From: Primula veris
Taxonomy: Eukaryota > Streptophyta > Magnoliopsida > Ericales > Primulaceae
Reading direction: 5' to 3'
DNA length: 64,000 nucleotides
Assembly (NCBI GenBank): GCA_963682055.1
Contig: OY821749.1
Span: 31,999,631-32,063,630 of the forward strand
The notes under the pieces were generated by a model. It was not told the DNA's origin. It saw only the letters and a list, made by a program, of their open reading frames with translations, and ran no database searches. Both the position numbers and the translations under genes were made by a program. Positions 11,566-22,846 of the stretch are shown one piece after another; position 1 is the first letter of the stretch, and the number at the start of each line of letters is the position of its first letter.

Positions 11566-12184
11566 CAATATGCATTATTCATTTGTAAAGTAGGTTTAAT
11601 ACATATCTACAAAGAAAAAATAACAGAAAGAGATTCTTGAGCATTAGTTAATTTTCATAGCTGAAGATCCTAACTTTAAATTACAAAGGTCAAGGGTTCT
11701 TTAAACCAATTTCGGGTCCTTCTTTTATCTGCCGAGATTACGCTTTTCACATGGTATGTCCTTAGCTTATACTTTTTTAAGTTGCACTTTTACCCGTTAA
11801 AACTCAACCCGACCCGACCCGAATATAATTACACTTTTACCCGAATATAAATTTCGAAACATTAGCGGTGCTCGAACTCAGGTACTCCCTTTTTAGAATT
11901 AATTTGTAAAATGAAATTTCCAAATTTCTTTACAATCTATTATGAAATTTCCAAATTTGTAAACTCTTAAGACTTAAATAGCAAATTTGATAACTTTAGG
12001 ACATGTAAGGCTAACATGTTAGTGTTTTGATAATTAGTTAGTAACTACCTCAAGAAGCTTTTGAAGTTACCGACTTCAGAAGCCATCATTCCGCAATTAT
12101 CAGTCGAGAAGTTATAGATATGATAATTTGTAATTTGCCACTTAACAGGCAGAACCGATATCTAGAAAATATCTGGAGAAAGAC
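11261..12184. other. Upstream region of DC1 copy 1, with (TA)n tract
   Basis: A (TA)n microsatellite spans about 11533-11563. From about 11690 to the DC1 start the sequence is nearly identical to 22370-22846, so this is the shared DC1 promoter/leader. TTGCCACTTAACAG just upstream of the start looks like a 5'-UTR intron acceptor and is conserved in all four DC1 copies. Confidence 0.6.
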
Positions 12185-14506
12185 ATGGAGGGGAAAGAGT
12201 TGCAACATTCCTTCCATAACCATATGTTGACTCTCAAAGCTGAACAGTCAAAAATTAATGGTGGTGATGATAATCCAGAGGCAGATATTAAATGCAATGG
12301 GTGTTCGATGATGATTTCTGGCCCTTTCTACAGTTGTGGAGATTGCCAATACTTCTTACATAAGATATGTGCCGAACTACCGACTGAATTGGACTATCCC
12401 TTGCACCCGGAACACCCTCTTGTCCTCCTTGAGTGTTCTCCTTATCTTAATGATTATAGATGCAATTCGTGTAGAGAAACTGGATCCCAGTTTGTTTACC
12501 ATTGTTCTGAATGTTCATTTGATTTGGACATGAAATGTGCTTCAGCAACACATAAGATTAAAGATAAATGTCATCCACATCCGTTAACTCCGTTACAGGT
12601 TCCGATCTCTTTCGTCTGTCATATTTGTCGGAAAAAGGATAAAGGGCTGTCTTACAAGTGTTACAGTTGTCCCTTTTGGGTTCACCAAAACTGTACCGTG
12701 CAGGCTGACACGGTTGACCATAGCCATCTTGACGATCCATATCCATTCATACAGCTGCAACATGTCTTCCATAACCATCCTTTGACTCTCCTGGCCAATG
12801 AGTGCAAAACTGAAGATGCAAACATGAAAATAAAATGTTATGGATGTAGGACACAAATATTGGGCCCTTTCTACAGTTGCGGTGACTGTCGATACTTTTT
12901 GCATAAGGTATGTGCCGAACTACCGAGGGCATTAGACCACCCCCCTACACTTACAACACCCTCTCACCCTCCTTCCGCGTTTTTTAAATTTTCAATGCAG
13001 TTTGTGTAGAGAAACTGGGTCCAAAGTAATGGGTTACACTTGTTTCGAATGTGGGTTTTATGTGGACATGAAATGTGCTTCAGCAACACATGTGATTCAT
13101 GATAAATGCCACCCACATCCATTAGCTCCTTCACAGGACCCGATCGCATTCCCCTGTCATATTTGTCTGGTAGAGGAGAAAAGTCCCTCATACAGGTGTA
13201 ACATTTGCCCTTTTAGGGTTCACCAAAATTGTACCGTGATACCTAACACAGTTAAACACAGTTATCATGACCACCTTCTCAAACTTTTACCGTCAATTCC
13301 ATTTGAGTTTAGCAAGGTCAGCAAGACATGTGACATCTGTTATAGTAAGCTCTTCATGTTTCAATGCATCTACAGTTGTGTTAGCTGTATGTTTTTTTCC
13401 CATGTCAGTTGCGCAAGATCAGAAACCATGCAATCACCGTCAACGTCAAGGTTAGTCAATCTAATACTCATGGGGTGTATAACCCATGTATTTTCCATAT
13501 AATACGAATTTAAAAATGATGAAGATAAAGATGATATCTTCTTTGATTTTTATTACTAACTTGGTGTGTTATAACTTATAGGGATCAAGATACCGATGGT
13601 CAAAGTCTAATATTTTTGCCCGTGAAACAAGATTCAACGGATTTTATATCACGGTTTGTTCGGAGTAATATTGAAGGAGATGCTGATAAAGATGATAAGA
13701 TCGATCATTTTAACCATGAGCACCCATTGTTCCTGATTGACGAGGAAACGACTGATAAAACATGTGAAGCGTGTGCAATACGAATATCGGCTCCCTCCTA
13801 CGGTTGTGTTGATTGTGATTATTTCCTACACAAGTGTTGTACTGATTTACCCAAACCGATTCGCCACCCACTGCACCCTGAACACCAACTCGTCCTATGG
13901 GACAGACCAGATTGCATCCGTTGTGATTGTTGCTTCCAATTTTGCAATTCATTTACCTACGATTGCTCTGATTGTATCTTTAGGCTTGACATCAAGTGTG
14001 CTTTAATATTACAAGGAACTGTATACCACGAAGGTCACAAACACCACCTTAGCCTTGCAGCCAACTCAGCAATGACCTGTACTGCATGTAGTTTCAATTC
14101 TAAGTATATACTAAAATGCAACACATGTTGGTTCGTATTATGCTTAAAGTGTGCTATGGCACCAGGTGTCATAAAGCATAGGTACGGGAAATCAGAGCCC
14201 TTCGAATTAAAATATTCTCCGTTTGAAAATCATGATGACGAATATATATGTGAAATATGTCTGAAAGAGCTAAACCCAAAACAGTGGTACTACCATTGTG
14301 TCTATGCTGATCAATTCGCTCATATGCAATGCATGCTTTGGGCTGGGGCATGTTCAAATATCAAGTTCGGAAAGTCTCACATGTATGACAGAAGACAAGA
14401 ACACAAGCTTACTACGATTTCATGTACTTACGATTGCACTCGCTGCAACGAATGTGGTGAACCTATGAGGAGGAATTTGTGTGGAGGTATTGGGATAGAT
14501 CACTGA
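12185..14506 (+). pseudogene. DC1-domain (cysteine/histidine-rich C1) protein, broken copy 1
   Basis: This copy has the two-exon layout of the intact gene (exon 1 12185-13450, intron 13451-13581, exon 2 13582-14506). Modules such as HSFHNHMLTL...CNGC...FYSCGDC.YFLHK.CAELP are clear. An extra C near 12945 shifts the frame within module 5, giving an early stop at 13009. The correct frame resumes from about 13002 and runs through the splice donor. Exon 2 is open but ends GGIGIDH*. Compared with 40312, a block coding for the last zinc-binding residues is missing between two ATTGGG-like repeats. A 274-aa truncated protein with 4-5 DC1 modules could still be made. Confidence 0.88.
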
Positions 14507-16313
14507 TGAGGTGATGAGGTGACGTGGCAGCATGGATCTAGAGAGAGATTGAGAGAGAGAGAGAGTGAGAACCCATAAATTTTATTTCTTTATCAATAAA
14601 AAATGACATGTTTAGCTTTTATATAAATAATTATTTGAGACTTCATACCCTGTGGGTTGGAAATCCAATTTTAATTTGAACTTATTTCCTCTTCTTAATT
14701 TTCTTTTGTATGGATGATAAAATAATTATATTACAATAGTAATTGCAGATCACGCGTTACATGGACGATATGTATATAAATATAATTCTAAACAAATAAA
14801 TTTAAAATTTTAAAAAAAATTAAAAAACTGATGGAATAAATATAATAAATTAATAATCGTATATAATGAGTAATAGAGTATGCAATATGTATTTAAATTG
14901 CATTATGTTATATGATTAATTAGTAAATTAGAATATGAGTATTTTTGGAAATAATTTGTAAAATTTGGCAGATTTATTTCTTTTGAGTTGACTTATATTA
15001 ATGGTATGATAAGTAGGGTGATAATGCTTCGAACTTTTCGCGATTAAATTCGTGTTCGAGTCATGTGTACGGTTCATGCTCGTTGAATCTTTAATGAACT
15101 GAACGTGAATCAAAATATATAAGTCGTTTAGTACATAAAACGATCATGATTAACATTTTGTTCACATTGTAAAGTTTTGATTTATCCCATCAATTATCAA
15201 TGCATACACGTGTAAAATAAATAGAATAATATATTTATACAATAAATAAATAAATAACCATACGATTTTAGTGAAATATAATTGAAGTTGATAATAAGAC
15301 TGGTTTTAACCTACAATAACAAGCTAAATGAGTTGTTTACATTTTTTTATATAAAATTAATTCTTTTGTTTTGATATGATACTAACCCCTAAACCATAAA
15401 CATACTTTGAATCAAGAGAATAATAACTTGTTTTACAACAACCATATTCCGGGTTTTTTGGAATGTTGCTTATTGTTTTCCACAGAATCGGGGGGTTTTG
15501 GATCGACTTCTGCTTTTTTTGGTCGTGTATAGTAGAAATCGGTGGGGAAAAAGTAGTACTGAAGGCCTGCCATTCTAAAGTTTTCTTTTTTTTCTTCTGG
15601 AAAATATGTGAATTGTGAATATCCAAATAGAGTTGTAATAGACTTGTGAGTTACGTATAATGAGTGTTAGACTTTCAAGTTTTTAACGTTTGGTTGAATT
15701 TATCATACAGAACATGAAAGAAAATTAGAAGATTATTTCCTAATGTCCAAGTAAATACTTCTAAAATTAGGGAATTAATTCATAATAATAAAGAACAAGT
15801 ACTAGGAACTTTCATGAATATGAGGGAATTGATTCATAAAAAACTGACATAAATTATGTCGTAACATATAAATGTAATGTTTATAAACACACAGCAACAC
15901 AAGACACACTATAATTACATTGTTTAATCTTTTTTTCTAAATAATCAATGGCATGAGACAAACACTAACAGTACTTTTTTAAAATACTTGAATACATTCT
16001 AACAAAAAATGCAATCTCTGAATTGCTCTGTTGGAGATTCAGTTTCTGCAGTAAATTCATATGTTCCTCTCTTGAATCTGCTTTTCATCGATTTCTACAC
16101 CGATGAGAAAGAAAAACATATTTGATCAGTTTTCCTTATCAAACCTGTTTGATCATCAATTGTCATCACAACACGGTTTTGGTGGGGAAAAAAAAGCGAA
16201 ATTTGAAACCAGCAATATGTGGTGTTTGTTTCGTTGTAGGTTTATGCAATAAGCTGGCTATTTGAGGGTGAGAAAAAACACTTTTCCATTCAGCTAAAAG
16301 ATTCTAGCAATTC
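14507..16313. other. DC1 copy 1 3' flank, duplicated spacer
   Basis: There is no gene. The region matches 40313-46477 once the CACTA element there is removed, and partly matches 25232-26380. It therefore shows the empty CACTA site (GATAAGTAGGGTG near 15007). The MITE-like segment beginning near 16220 has an internal deletion here compared with 25925-26285 and 46025-46380. Confidence 0.65.
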
Positions 16314-18785
16314 TTAAATTTGAGGCAAAGGAACAACTGCTTCAAAAGCTTCAACTAACATAGAAACTCCTCTTTTTCCTATCGGGAGTCAATTTAGTCA
16401 CTGCGTGTTGAACCGCATAATCCAACATCCACTCCTCTGCTTTTTTCCTTTCACCTAATAATCGACGCTTCAGATCGATTTTCTCATCTTCACGTCCCGG
16501 ATCCAACGATAGATGACGTGGTGCTCGTGGTTCCAATTTCCTTGCCTTTTCAAGTGCTTTGATTGACCTTTTCATGAGAATCAATTTCTTCAACTTGTCC
16601 CAGTTTCTTGGTTTTTTCTCTTCTAAAAGATCTTGATCAAGTGATACATCACTACCAATAGATACAGTATCAGACGAGTCATCTTGAATATCGGGTACGA
16701 GGATCTCATCAATCGCGTTTTTCACAAGCTTAACAGCATCACTCTTGCTAAATTCAAGAGACGGGTTTCCATTACCCTTATTTTGATCAACATTCGGATT
16801 TTCATCTTCGACTTTTACAGCGATATCGGATACCACGTGCTGGCAAAGAAGATGCCACGTCTTCATGTGTTTCTGTTTATTGAATTGGGTGTGTGCTAAT
16901 TTTCCTGTAACAACCTGATTTTATATATTTATATACTTATTAAAAGTAAAAGTAAATGTATGTAAATATATTTAAGTAAAAAGAATGTTCAAGTGTATCT
17001 GAACTCTGCCACTAAAACAAAATGTGGAGCCCTCTATTTTTGTCTCTCAAACTCTTCAGGATATGTACATGATAAGAATGATATAGATGTATAAATATAT
17101 TCTGATATGTACAAAACATACCTATATACGCACGCTGGAAAAAAAAAAACCAGAGAGAGATAGACAGACAGCAAAAGCTAGATAGAGATAGAAAAGAAAT
17201 AAAATAATAATCCTCCTACTTTAAATATCATTTTATTTCGATTCGGTTATCCGTTTTTTAATCCGTCTTCTCCATTGCATAGCTATCGCACAGGCGGTTA
17301 TTCTGAGGCTATTGTAGTTTTGTCGCTAGCGGGTTTTGATCTGACTTTTGAGGCTATGCACGAGTCGTTTCGTCCCTTTGGGTGCGTGTTTGTGGCAGCC
17401 TAGCTGTGGTTCGTTCTTGTTCTTCAATCGAGGTACCATTTCGGTACTAAAAAGAGGTGTTACTAAGCCCGTTATATACGTGCTTACGCTTGCATATTTT
17501 TTTTAAAGTTTATATTATGCTAATTATAGTTTGATGGCTGATTTTTGAAATCAGTCAGTAGAATCTTAAAGCATGTTTATGTGAAGTTAGACTATTTGTT
17601 TATTTGATAATTGAAGTTTCGACATCCATTCTGCTATTTAATGTTAATTATTATTTGATATTTGAAATTCAATATCCAGTAGTAGTATAATAAAATTGTT
17701 ATCAACTTACTGAGATTGTCGATATCAGTAGATTGTTGATATTATTTTACTATGTTATTTGAGCGGGATTTTTCAATGATTATTGAACTGTTGCAGCTTA
17801 TTGCTGAATAATAATCGTGGTTTTAAATTATATAAAACTTTTACTGTTTTATATGATATTAATGAACTAAAATGAGGAGTTTAATTTGGGTTGGCGGAGG
17901 TAGATGTGTCTGTGGTCAGACGGTTGTTGTTGTCGTACAGTTGTTACTGGTAAGTTGGTGTCGATCTTTTATATTTTTTTTAGGGATCACGTGCCCATGT
18001 TGTATCCGTGCGGGGGCCTGATGTCCACCGGATATACGGCAACGCGTATGGCCATACGTGGAGGTGTTAGCCAACGTATAGATTTCGTGAGTAGTTGATT
18101 CTATACGTGGATCTGAGTAGTGATCCAGGATCTGAGAAGTGATTCGGCATTGTGATTCCGACTTTATGCACATTTGAGTCGTGGGTTGAGTCACGCCACT
18201 TGGCGTTAGTAGTTGAGGTTCAGAAGTGTCGTGGTGGTGTAGAAGTAACAAGATAAACCTTTTATATTAAAGATTTTAATATTGTATTTCGTAGTTTTAT
18301 AATTTTAGCGTAGAGATTTATGTAGCGAGTTTAGTTGACTCACCCTTTGCTTTGCTGTTCCTTTCTTTTCTATTTTATTGTCATTTATAGCCGGGGGGTC
18401 CAGATTGGGAGGCCAGGATGAGCTTTTGAGCTTTTGAGCTTTCGAGCGGGACTCGAGGCGGAACGGTTTGGCGTGTACGAGGTAGTACAATACTTGAGAT
18501 CAAGTTGGTGTCGTTTTGTATGTATATATATTGTAGATGTTATGACCTGTTTTCGTGTAATATGTGTTAAAAATTGGGTGACCAGAAGTCTTGTTTTTCA
18601 TTTTTTTTCATTAGTTTCTTTTAAAATCACGTTCCGGGTTTTCTGTAAATTTGGGGCGTGACATTTCCGGTGCTACTAAATCCAAGTATTCTCGTATCGC
18701 TTTCTCGGGAAGCTATAGAATCGTCAAATGAGTCGCAACCCAAACTATTAAGCATTGTATCTTTAAACGGAAACGGAGATACAGC
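16314..18785 (-). pseudogene. PICBP last-exon copy split by a solo LTR (unit 1)
   Basis: This is a near-identical copy of the final PICBP exon (46478-47191), lying at 16314-16905 and 18664-18785 on either side of a 1,758-bp LTR. It encodes HVVSDIAVKVEDENPNVDQN and the calmodulin-binding domain PKNWDK-like LKKLILMKRS...AEEWMLDYAV. Besides the LTR insertion, an extra base near 16366-16370 (GAAAAAGAGG against GGAAAAGACG) shifts the frame after TPDRKKR and removes the true C terminus. The other three exons are absent; only about 230 bases of the preceding intron remain, to about 19017. Confidence 0.88.
16906..18663 (+). mobile_element. Solo LTR (Ty3-gypsy-like termini), 1,758 bp
   Basis: It begins TGTAACAACC and ends GGGGCGTGACA, so it has the TG...CA ends of an LTR. 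It is flanked by the 5-bp duplication TTTCC (16901-16905 and 18664-18668). The uninterrupted site is seen at 47070 in the paralogous exon. No gag-pol interior is present, so it is an LTR left after recombination between the two LTRs of an element. Start and end motifs are those of plant chromovirus/Tekay-like LTRs; that lineage is my inference. Small ORFs within it are not genes. Confidence 0.9.
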
Positions 18786-19017
18786 CTTTCATTAAATAAA
18801 TAAAAAGTGATTTTCTTTTACGTCAACATATCGTAGAGCAGAAAAATTCTATCATTAAGTGACTAGTGATATATCGAATTAATGGTCACAGGGAAAGCTT
18901 AGTTTCTAAATTGTTGGTACTTTTGATAGGCCATACACTTTACTGAAGAGTTTCTTGAACCGACATATTGCTCAACAAACTGATTCCATTTTGATAAGCA
19001 TACACATTAGTAAAGCT

Positions 19018-20149
19018 GGTTTCTATTTTATTTTTTTGAAAACCTCATAGCATTAAGGTAAGTCTTTCTCGATGCACGCCCATAAAAGTCAGGCAATACA
19101 TACGAAAGCAAAATCGTAACATTATCTCTCGCAAAAATAGTTAAGCAATTGGCTGCACCGTTAGTGCATCTCGGTCCCCAAGTAAAACTCCAGTTCTTGC
19201 CATCCTTTAAGCTTCTGATATCTTCAATTATGGCATAAATTTCCCACGGGCTCGACCTCGAGTTTAGAGTGCACATTCTAATCAGATCCTGGTTATCGGA
19301 CTGGAAAATAAATTTCTCCAGTTCATAGAAACCGTGCGCTCACAAGCAATGCGGAGTATTAATGCTTCAGTCATTAGGGGGGATGAGGCTATCAAACTAC
19401 CACACCACATATCAATTAAGGTCCCACTTTCATCACGTATTATCAGCCCATCACCTGCCCTCTTCCGTGGCAGCTTTATGGTTGCGTCGGTATTAATTTT
19501 AAGATAACCATTGGGTGTTTTGGACCATTTTTCCAAACATCCCTTGGTAGTAAGTGTATAAGTATCAGCTATGTCATAGTTAGCCTTCAAAAAGTCATTA
19601 TAACTCCCCATCGCTAGCTCGATAACCTTTTCCGGAGTCACTTCTGTACTATTAAAAACAAAATCATTCCTTACTTTCCATATTTGCAAACAAATATTTA
19701 GAATCAGGCTAACTAAGAAAAAAGCTTTATGGTTTCTATTCTAATACTAAGAAAAAAGCTTTAACTTTTTGTATGTACAAAGTATATTGAGTAAAAGATC
19801 TTATAATTTCTGCTTAAGCCGGCAATCTAGATTGCTCTGATCTGAACTTCTAAACTCCTTGGACACAAGCATACTTTAACAAGGAGATTATTACTTTCAA
19901 TTTAATTAACATTCAGACAGATCAAAAAGAGAGATAAAATTAAAATATAACCAAGTGTTTGTTTGGTGTTTTAGCGATTTTGTTAGAAAAAAATTGGATT
20001 CATCTAGCTTAACGCTCGTCGACCAAATTTAGTAGGCAAAAGAAAAAAAAACTTGAGCTCAAAAGCTGTAACCAAACAATGCCTTAGTTCGCATGAGTTT
20101 CTTGATTGTTTTAGTAAACAATGAATCATCTTCAATGCTAAAAAGTGTA
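19018..20149 (-). pseudogene. Duplicated methyltransferase-intron block with RNase H-like fragment (copy 2)
   Basis: This matches 7957-9033. The RNase H-like part (19740 down to 19028) reads KVRNDFVFNSTEVTPEKV, LKINTDATIKLPRKRA and GLIIRDESGTLIDMWCGS. It keeps TGG where copy 1 has a stop, but a lost G just after it (near 19310) shifts the frame, so the C-terminal part (MCTLNSRSSPWEIYAI) is in a second frame. It is joined at 19017/19018 to PICBP intron sequence. Neither methyltransferase exon is present, so the ends are deletion junctions. About 60 extra bases lie near 19880-19945. Confidence 0.75.
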
Positions 20150-22846
20150 TTGATATTGGTTGGCATGTCGTGGTTAGCCCTTAATAATATCTTGAGTTAG
20201 GTTCCTGAGGATTTATATCCGTTGTGATTCTATACAATGCCGGATTTTTAAGAGCACCATTGTTTGAGCCTTGAAAAAACTGCAAATATACAAATTAACT
20301 TTTGATCAACATATAGTCATCGTCTCCTATCTGCTGCTTGGGTAATGGGTTGATGATAGACTGTAAAGCTAGGCGAATGAGTACAAAACGACCATTGGGT
20401 GGGTTTCCGTTTTCCTTATTAAAAGTTTTTGCAATTTATTGTAAAACAGTGTCAAATTTCGAAGCAATATGTGAAAGATGAATTTGAGAGAAGAATGAAC
20501 AAAACTTAACTGATTATAATAAAATAAATAAAAAAACTAGTAAACTTATCTGACACAGTCCAATTAGTTGCTTTAGTAAACTAATACTTGTCTAACTGAT
20601 CATATTAGCTGTCGAGATTTGACTTTAGAACCCAACTTGTAATTTCCATTTCATGAATTGGGTAGTAAATATAACAAGTACCACTTGACAGGTTATCTAT
20701 GATGCATAGAAGACTAAGCACATGTATTTGTGTAATTTCTTATTGTTGAGCGGGAACATTGAGGGGGAGTGACGACATCACTTCCGTGAGCATCCGCTTA
20801 TTTTAAAAACCGAATAGACCAAGACTAGTAATGATCATTGGAAATCAACTAGTACTATTGTTTGAGCCTTGAAAAAACTAATAAACTTATCTGACACAAT
20901 TAAGCTAGTTGCTTTAGTAAACTCATATTAGCTGTTGCTTGAGATTTGACTTTAGAATCCATCATGAAATTGCCATTTCATGAATTGGGTAGTTACTATA
21001 AATTAGATTAATAATATGTTGAGTGAGAGAGTGAACAAACATTTTTTTTTGAGAAAGCAAATACCAGATCTCATATTGGAAACGGGAAGCATTCATACTC
21101 GTAGGCTGCCAGGTCTCTGCTGCGGCGTTCTTAATTAACAGGATCAAGTTCGGGTATTATGCTAAACACATGTTTTACTTTGTACTACTTTTATCTTAAT
21201 TTCTTGACTTGTTCAATTCCAACTCATTCATGCCTGCGAGAACAAGGTTGAGGGGTGGATCATGCTAACTGTTCCGTTGCGGCTTAAATTATCTCGCGAT
21301 TGATAGAAGTACGTACATAGTTTCATTGTAAATTTCGAAACATTAGCTGTGCTCGAACTCAGTTACTCCTTTTTTAGAATAAATTCGTAAAATGAAATTT
21401 CCAAATTTCTTTACAATCTATTATGATATCCTTTTAAAATTTGGTACCCTTTCATGCATTAGTTTATTCTTTATGCATAACTCTTATTTCCTGGAATATT
21501 AATGTTTCGAACTTCTAGATGTTAAAGGTTGTTCAAAACACTTGCAAGGTGCATTATTCATTTCTAATGTTGTAAACAAATCTCAGGTTCTTTTTACATC
21601 TGCTGAGATTTACACGAGTAATCGCATATGCTCCTGTAAGTAAAAATATATTATCAAAACCCTCAAACAAACAGGAGTTACATCTAAATTTAAATTTAAA
21701 TCTAAATCTAAATCTAAATCTAAATTTTCTTGACATTTGACCGTCTTAAACTCTTAAATTAGCAAATTTGATAACTTTAGGACCTGTAAGTCTAACATGT
21801 TAGTGTTTTGATAATTATTTAGTAACTACCTAAATTTTTTGTTATTATGAATTTACATACATACATAGGTCAATGTTACTCTAAATTTACACAAGTGAGT
21901 ATGGACTTTTAAGTGTAAATTCAAGAGCAGCCTATATATCAAAGGTTTCGAATGAAATATTCATAATATAGTAACAAACCTCATGAACTTATCTCCAAAA
22001 ATCCGTATCTGATGCAAAAAAGGTCAGTGTTATCAACCTGTCTCCAGCCTACATAGTTTTATTGTAAAGTTTACACATTTTTTTTGAGAAAGCAAATACC
22101 AGATCTCATATTGGAAACGGGAAGCATTCATACTCGTAAGCATTCAAAATATTTTTATAATATGACATATTTTTGTGCAAAATTGTCAAATTAGCCTCTC
22201 AAATTAATGTTTGTCAAATATCACGTGACATGATTCCGTGATTTATTTAGACGGTGATACCTAAATTGGAAAGTTACCGTAGTGTGGTACCTAAATTGGA
22301 AAATTTGAAAGGTGGGTATCCAAATCGTTAAAAACATATAGTTTAGTGTAATAAACCTATAAAACCCCGTTCTTTAAACCAATTACGCTTTTCACAAGGT
22401 ATGTCCTTAGCTTATACTTTTTTAAGTTGCACTTTTACCCGTTAAAACTCAATCCGACCCAACCCGAATATAATTACACTTTTACCCGAATATAAATTTC
22501 GAAACACTAGCGGTGCTCGAACTCAGGTACTCACTTACTCAGGTACTCCCTTTTTAGAATTAATTTGTAAAATGAAATTTCCAAATTTCTTTACAATCTA
22601 TTATGAAATTTCCAAATTTGTAAACTCTTAAAACTTAAAGTAGCAAATTTGATAACTTTAGGACATGTAAGGGTAACATGTTAGTGTTTTGATAATTAGT
22701 TAGTAACTACCTCAAGAAGCTTTTGAAGTTACCGACTTCAGAAGCCATCATTCCGCAATTATCAGTCGAGAAGTTATAGATATGATAATTTGTAATTTGC
22801 CACTTAACAGGCAGAACCGATATCTAGAAAATATCTGGAGAAAGAC
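20150..22846. other. Upstream region of the intact DC1 gene, repeat-rich
   Basis: There is no gene. Much of 20280-21830 matches 35010-36870. The motif around GAGAAAGCAAATACCAGATC, with an adjacent T-run (a poly-A tail in minus orientation), occurs at about 21045, 22085 and 36062, suggesting a short retroposon. About 21830-22370 is private to this unit. The last 470 bases are the shared DC1 leader. Confidence 0.55.
21682..21727. repeat. TAAATC/TAAATT hexamer microsatellite
   Basis: There are about seven hexamers of TAAATC type, preceded by TAAATT units. The same tract is at 36720-36765 and 37685-37723 upstream of DC1 copies 3 and 4. On the minus strand it reads as an artefactual alternating Phe-Arg/Lys peptide. 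Confidence 0.85.

Noticed and set aside
17904..18661. ORFs inside the solo LTR
   Set aside because: LTRs of this kind are non-coding; the frames are short and lack domains.
21682..21727. Interstitial telomeric repeat
   Set aside because: The hexamer is TTTAGA-type, not the plant telomere heptamer TTTAGGG.
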